Origin: Mesostigma viride
Lineage: Eukaryota; Streptophyta; Mesostigmatophyceae; Mesostigmatales; Mesostigmataceae
Reading direction: 5' to 3'
Assembly: GCA_009746045.1 (NCBI GenBank)
Contig: RPFO01000213.1
Location: 12,371,063 to 12,435,062 of the forward strand
Length of the DNA: 64,000 nt
In this document: piece by piece, positions 58,838 through 64,000 of the stretch
Position numbering within the stretch: the first letter of the stretch is position 1
How the letters are laid out: each line of letters starts with the position of its first letter
Program-made: the position numbers and the translations under genes
The notes under the pieces: generated by a model
The model's input: the letters and a program-made list of their open reading frames with translations, nothing else
What the model was told of the DNA's origin: nothing
Databases searched by the model: none

Positions 58838-61632
58838 GGCGGCCCAAGGACTCTTCGGCCACCTTTTGTACACCCGCAACGCTGGAAATTTGTGCCAACA
58901 GAATTCCTTCACTCAGAAATTTCTGCCGGGACCAATCAGTAGCAATGACACATTGCTTGCCAAAATGCCTGCCGGCGGCCGACGTTTTATGTTTGATGCC
59001 CTGGGTTTTTTGCTCGAACAGTTTTTATGCGCGAAGGCCTATGATAACTTTGACGATTTGTACCATTAAACCAGCGCTGCATTGCTATGGTATGTCATGC
59101 CTCTGGGCGTCGTGATAGTAGTAAACTGCATGTTGCAATCATGCAGAAAAAACATGCAGTTAGACCATTCGACATATCATCCGCGGGAGCTGATAGAAGA
59201 AAGCCAGATTGTCGCGGTCATAACTCAATTGTATTTTGGCAAGTAAATTTATCGCCATTACATTCCCATAACGCAACTATGTGCTGGTCCCTCGCCCTGT
59301 AGGTATATTAGGGCGGGAAATAATGGGCTTGAAATTTGCTGGGGACAAACGTGCGAGCGTACGGAACACGAGGCATCAATCATGCCACTTGCCAGCAATT
59401 CTGTCATTCTCCACCAAAATGGCCAGGATACGGGCGGGGCGTGAGTCGTGAGTTCGTGACTCGTGAGTCGTAACTCGTACACTTAACATCAGCAAGCGAG
59501 AGGCGCGACGCGGACTGCGATTAGGTCGACCCAGGTGGTGCTGGCCAAGAAAGAGACGTGGCTGGAATCTTGTTACAGTCGCCAGGTGGACGCTGAGCAG
59601 CTGCTCCGTATCCCATCATGGCCTGGGGAGACCAATACGCTCGAACAGTACTTACAGAACAGGAGCCTGCATAAAATGGTGCGGTGGTTCGCGCGGGACG
59701 TGGCAACATGCCATATTTGCGAGTAGCAAACAGGACATGAACGGGAAACCGGATAAAGCCTGGAGTCCTTCACGGTGCGTCTAAGGGAAACAGTATATTG
59801 TGGGGTTGGCATGGCCCAGTAATCGGAAAGTGATTCCTGCACGCGGGCTGCCCATATTTCTACGCGCAATTATATTAGCTAACAGCATGTTGGTCGCTTC
59901 TGGATGTCACAAGTTCCTTTGCCTGGTGAGGCGCACGCGGGCATGCGAGCGCCGAGATGGCAGTAGCCGGGCCATTTCCAATCCTCGGGTGACTGCTACG
60001 CAGTGGTTTAGCCGGAAACAACCATGCTCCGTGGAAAAGTCGGATACATCAGCGAGTATAATGGAAAGAACTCGGAGGAAATGCGATTATAACCGTTCAC
60101 TGCTCAGGGCGGAAGAACCGAACGACAAAGGATTTGATGTGAGGCGACCTTTTGTGGATGAAAGACGTACTGTTGAGTTGGGGTTGCTTGCTTCTGCCGG
60201 ACTTCTAGGCGTCGCTGGGAGTGCACAGGTGAGCTCTCCATACATGGAATTCTCTCACAGGAAGATGGGCATGGTGGATGCCCTGCTGGCTTTAATCAGG
60301 CCAGTTGGAGATGCACTGCTGAAAGGCTCCCTTATTGCGTTCCCTTGCCTCGCACGAAATGTTTAGTGTGCGAAGCCGCCAGGCTTTGTGTACAATCGGC
60401 AAGGCCAGCTACACTTCGTAGTTGTCACCATGTCTTTAGCTCGGTTTACAGCGACAACTATGTCTCTTGATATGTCATATCTCTTGATATAGATTCTATG
60501 TCTCTTGATATAGATTCTTGATAATATATGTCTTGATATAGATCCTTAAGGTCTAGAATGTGATGTCAACGACGAGTCGGACAGCCTCAAAGGGCCCATA
60601 AAGTACAGAATGCACCACAGGTCATCCGGTCCCCCTGCTTCTCCAGCCTATGTCCATTCCATGTGAGTTTGTTGTTCCATTCGCTTGGGCTTTCCCCACC
60701 ACCGGCACCCACAAACCCAACCCCAGCCTCACCCTCTTTCCACCTTGTTCCGTGCCAGGGAGCTTGCAATTAATGTATGAGTTGGCTGTCTCATGTGAAG
60801 CACTTTAGGTGATGTTCATAGGATTGGAATCGTGTCCCATGCCAGGAAACAATCGGCTGTCTTAACTCTATGGACGAGCTATTTATAGGATTGCCACGGT
60901 GTCTCATGCCAGCAGTACGCCATCGTGTCCAACCATGGATGTGCCATGTGCTTCTGGAGCCGTAGAATCGGACCCCTCACCCCGACTAGGCACCCTTAAC
61001 TCCCTTACCCCGACCCCTTGCTTCTGGGGTCGCAACCATGAGGGGCCGTGAGTGGCCGCGAGGGTGACCCCAACTGCGAGGGGCCGCGAGGGTGACCCCA
61101 ACCGTTAGGGGCTGCGAGGGTGACCCCAACTGGAGGGGCCGCGCTTTTGACCCCAGCCGTGAGGGGCCACGAGGGTGCCCCCAACCGGGAGGGGCCGCGA
61201 GGGTGACCCCAACCGGGAGGGGCCGCGCGTTTGACCCCAATTGTGAGGGGCCGCGCGTTTGACCCCAACCGTGAGGGGCCGCGATGATGGCACCTCCATA
61301 TGCAATGGGCGCATAAGGATGCTATGTTCCCGTGACGGGCCGACGAGAGGGACCTCCCTCGCAAAGCATATGCATGATCGCATATTTAGTACATCACTAA
61401 TTACTACTAGTTTAGGATACAGTTGCGATACTAATAACTACTAGTTTAGGATACATTTAGGGCACTTATTGCTACTAATTTAGGATACATTTAGGACACT
61501 AATTACGATCACTCTGCTGCATCCCGTCTAACTAGGCTTTGCGAGGGCCACCCCTTCCGCCCATGTTGTCCATGTCGCTGACATTGTCTCCATGCTGCGT
61601 CTTTTCCAACCCACGCTGACATCATCCAACAG
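58838..61632. other. Region upstream of CEP120 with unassigned open segments and a GC-rich minisatellite
   Basis: The CEP120 promoter should lie near 58838-59100. An open + segment at 59535-59726 (LAKKETWLESCYSRQVDAEQ...) and another at about 60070-60232, ending in GGTGAGCT, look mildly coding, but I could not link them in frame to the exon at 61633. 60440-60550 holds 'gtctcttgatatagattc' repeats. 60990-61285 holds about ten imperfect copies of a ~25-bp unit containing 'ggggccgcgagggtgacccc'. Confidence 0.4.
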
Positions 61633-61733
61633 GCGGCGGACATCGGCACCGTCGTGTCGGAGGGTCTGTTCAGCTTGGGGCAGTGGGCCGATGCACAGGT
61701 GTCCGACCAGCTGGCGGCGCTGACACCGGCCAG
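61633..61733 (+). CDS. Single internal exon of an unidentified gene
   Basis: A GC-rich open segment is bounded by 'catccaacag' and donor GTGGGT and reads AADIGTVVSEGLFSLGQWAD then AQVSDQLAALTPA. The helical, Ala/Leu-rich character with FSLGQW faintly recalls helical-repeat regions of PIKK-type kinases, but this is weak and no function is claimed. The donor junction is the apparent seed of the 39-bp array that follows. Confidence 0.5.
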
Positions 61734-62536
61734 GTGGGTGATCTAATTGTTATCCTCTAATTGTATGGCCAGGTGGGTGATCTAATTGTCATCGTCTAAT
61801 TGTATGGCCTGGTGGGTGATCTGATTGTTATCCTCTAATTGTATGGCCAGGTGGGTGATCTAATTGTTATCCTTTAATTGTATGGCCAGGTGGGTGATCT
61901 AATTGGCATCCTCTAATTGTATGGCCAGGTGGGTGATCTAATTGTTATCCTCTAATTGTATGGCCAGGTGGGTGATCTAATTGTTATCCTCTAATTGTAT
62001 GGCCAGGTGGGTGATCTAATTGTTATCCTCTAATTGTATGGCCAGGTGGGTGATCTAATTGTTATCCTCTAATTGTGTGGCCAGGTGGGTGATCTAATTG
62101 TTATCCTCTAATTGTATGGCCAGGTGGGTGATCTAATTGGCATCCTCTAATTGTATGGCCAGGTGGGTGATCTAATTGTTATCCTTTAATTGTATGGCCA
62201 GGTGGGTGATCTAATTGGCATCCTCTAATTGTATGGCCAGGTGGGTGATCTAATTGTTATCCTCTAATTGTGTGGCCAGGTGGGTGATCTAATTGTTATC
62301 CTCTAATTGTGTGGCCAGGTGGGTGATCTAATTGTTATCCTCTAATTGTATGGCCAGGTGGGTGATCTAATTGTTATCCTCTAATTGTGTGGCCAGGTGG
62401 GTGATCTAATTGTTATCCTCTAATTGTATGGCCAGGTGGGTGATCTAATTGTTATCCTCTAATTGTATGGCCAGGTGGGTGATCTAATTGTTATCCTCTA
62501 ATTGTGTGGCCAGGTGGGTGATCTGATTGTTATCCT
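61732..62536. repeat. 39-bp minisatellite carrying a splice donor in every unit
   Basis: About 20 units of 'ggtgggtgatctaattgtta' plus 'tcctctaattgtatggcca' are present. The first unit starts exactly at the exon end at 61733, and each later unit repeats the GGCCAG|GTGGGT context. Confidence 0.95.
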
Positions 62537-62609
62537 CGTATGCTCGGCGGCATGGATGCTATACCTGATCTAGTTTCAGACGATGTTGTCCCTTTCACGA
62601 GATCAACTC

Positions 62610-64000
62610 TCATATTATCTTCTACCTCATGACATCGTCTACCTCATGACATCTTCCACCTCATGACATCTTCCACCTCATGACATCCTCCACCTCATGA
62701 CATCTTCCACCTCATGACATCTTCCACCTCATGACATCTTCCACCTCATGACATCTTCCACCTCATGACATCTTGTACCTCATCACCTCTTCTACCTCAT
62801 GACATCTTCCACCTCATGACATCTTCTACCTCATGACATCTTCCACCTCATGACATCGTCCACCTCATGACATCTTCTACCTCATGACATCGTCTACCTC
62901 ATGACATCCTCTACCTCATGACATCTTCCAACTCATGACATCTTCCACCTCATGACATCTTCTACCTCATGACATCTTCTACCTCATGACATCGTCCACC
63001 TCATGACATCTTCCACCTCATGACATCCTCTACCTCATGACATCCTCTACCTCATGACATCTTCTACCTCATGACATCTTCTACCTCATGACATCTTCTA
63101 CCTCATGACATCCTCTACCTCATGACATCTTCCACCTCATGACATCTTCTACCTCATGACATCCTCTACCTCATGACATCCTCTACCTCATGACATCTTC
63201 CACCTCATCACCTCTTCTACCTCATGACATCTTCTACCTCATGACATCTTCCACCTCATGACATCCTCTACCTCATGACATCTTCTACCTCATGACATCT
63301 TCCACCTCATGACATCTTCTACCTCATGACATCTTCTACCTCATGACATCCTCTACCTCATGACATCTTCTACCTCATGACATCTTCCACCTCATGACAT
63401 CTTCCACCTCATGACATCTTCCACCTCATGACATCTTGTACCTCATCACCTCTTCTACCTCATGACATCTTCCACCTCATGACATCTTCTACCTCATGAC
63501 ATCTTCCACCTCATGACATCGTCCACCTCATGACATCTTCTACCTCATGACATCGTCTACCTCATGACATCCTCTACCTCATGACATCTTCCAACTCATG
63601 ACATCTTCCACCTCATGACATCTTCTACCTCATGACATCTTCTACCTCATGACATCGTCCACCTCATGACATCTTCCACCTCATGACATCCTCTACCTCA
63701 TGACATCCTCTACCTCATGACATCTTCTACCTCATGACATCTTCTACCTCATGACATCTTCTACCTCATGACATCCTCTACCTCATGACATCTTCCACCT
63801 CATGACATCTTCTACCTCATGACATCCTCTACCTCATGACATCCTCTACCTCATGACATCTTCCACCTCATCACCTCTTCTACCTCATGACATCTTCTAC
63901 CTCATGACATCTTCCACCTCATGACATCCTCTACCTCATGACATCTTCTACCTCATGACATCTTCCACCTCATGACATCTTCTACCTCATGACATCTTCT
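62610..64000. repeat. 17-bp satellite with higher-order structure, running off the right edge
   Basis: At least 80 copies of 'catgacatcttctacct' with variants at fixed positions. Marker variants 'cttgtacctcatcacctctt' and 'cttccaactcatgac' recur exactly 663 bp apart (62771 and 63434; 62928 and 63591). This shows a 39-monomer duplication. Confidence 0.97.

Noticed and set aside
59535-60366. Open segments as upstream exons of the gene at 61633
   Set aside because: No consistent donor/acceptor phases could be found to join them, and no family was recognised.
61732-64000. Regular repeats considered as a CRISPR array
   Set aside because: Both the 39-bp and 17-bp repeats are head-to-tail without spacers.

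Overview
This is a nuclear window from a photosynthetic eukaryote of the green lineage, most likely a flagellate green alga. Two nuclear genes carry plastid-targeting leaders: PSAL of photosystem I and VTE6 phytyl-phosphate kinase. A third gene encodes the centriole protein CEP120 (UNI2 in Chlamydomonas), which implies basal bodies and flagella at some life stage. Most genes have many GT-AG introns packed with micro- and minisatellites. There is no sign of bacterial, organellar or viral genes. The exact taxon cannot be fixed from sequence alone.

Layout: 684-2079 (-) is the 5' part of a PPIL4/CYP59-type cyclophilin that seems to run off the left edge. 2963-6312 (+) is a four-exon gene for a small charged protein I do not recognise. 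7749-16112 (-) is an eight-exon F-box/WD40 gene. 16859-29689 (+) is a 13-exon gene with four CBS domains, a PB1 domain and a C-terminal membrane anchor (plant CBSCBSPB type). About 31.9-40.2 kb is a nest of degenerate L1-like non-LTR retrotransposons inserted into one another. 41061-42122 (-) is intronless VTE6 and 42730-43827 (+) is two-exon PSAL, head to head. 44912-58837 (-) is an 18-exon CEP120/UNI2 gene. 61633-61733 (+) is one exon of an unidentified gene lying in satellite arrays that fill the right end.

I rebuilt the spliced genes by matching splice phases exon by exon. CBS-PB1 (513 aa), CEP120 (1031 aa), F-box/WD40 (592 aa), the small charged protein (156 aa) and PsaL (214 aa) all stay in frame from ATG to stop. 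Three gene pairs are head to head across 607-883 bp, suggesting shared promoter regions. VTE6 and PSAL may be linked in function, because phytyl diphosphate feeds phylloquinone and tocopherol synthesis and phylloquinone is the photosystem I cofactor.

The most unusual signals are two. (1) Many exon ends are repeated as imperfect 20-60 bp copies, splice site included, inside the neighbouring intron ('exon-end echoes'). In the rightmost gene one such donor junction appears to have been amplified about 20 times into a 39-bp minisatellite. (2) The retrotransposon nest holds reverse-transcriptase elements and elements that carry only ORF1. Both share a 3' hairpin with a CAAC loop and an AT-rich tail, which suggests a HAL1-like non-autonomous family moved in trans.
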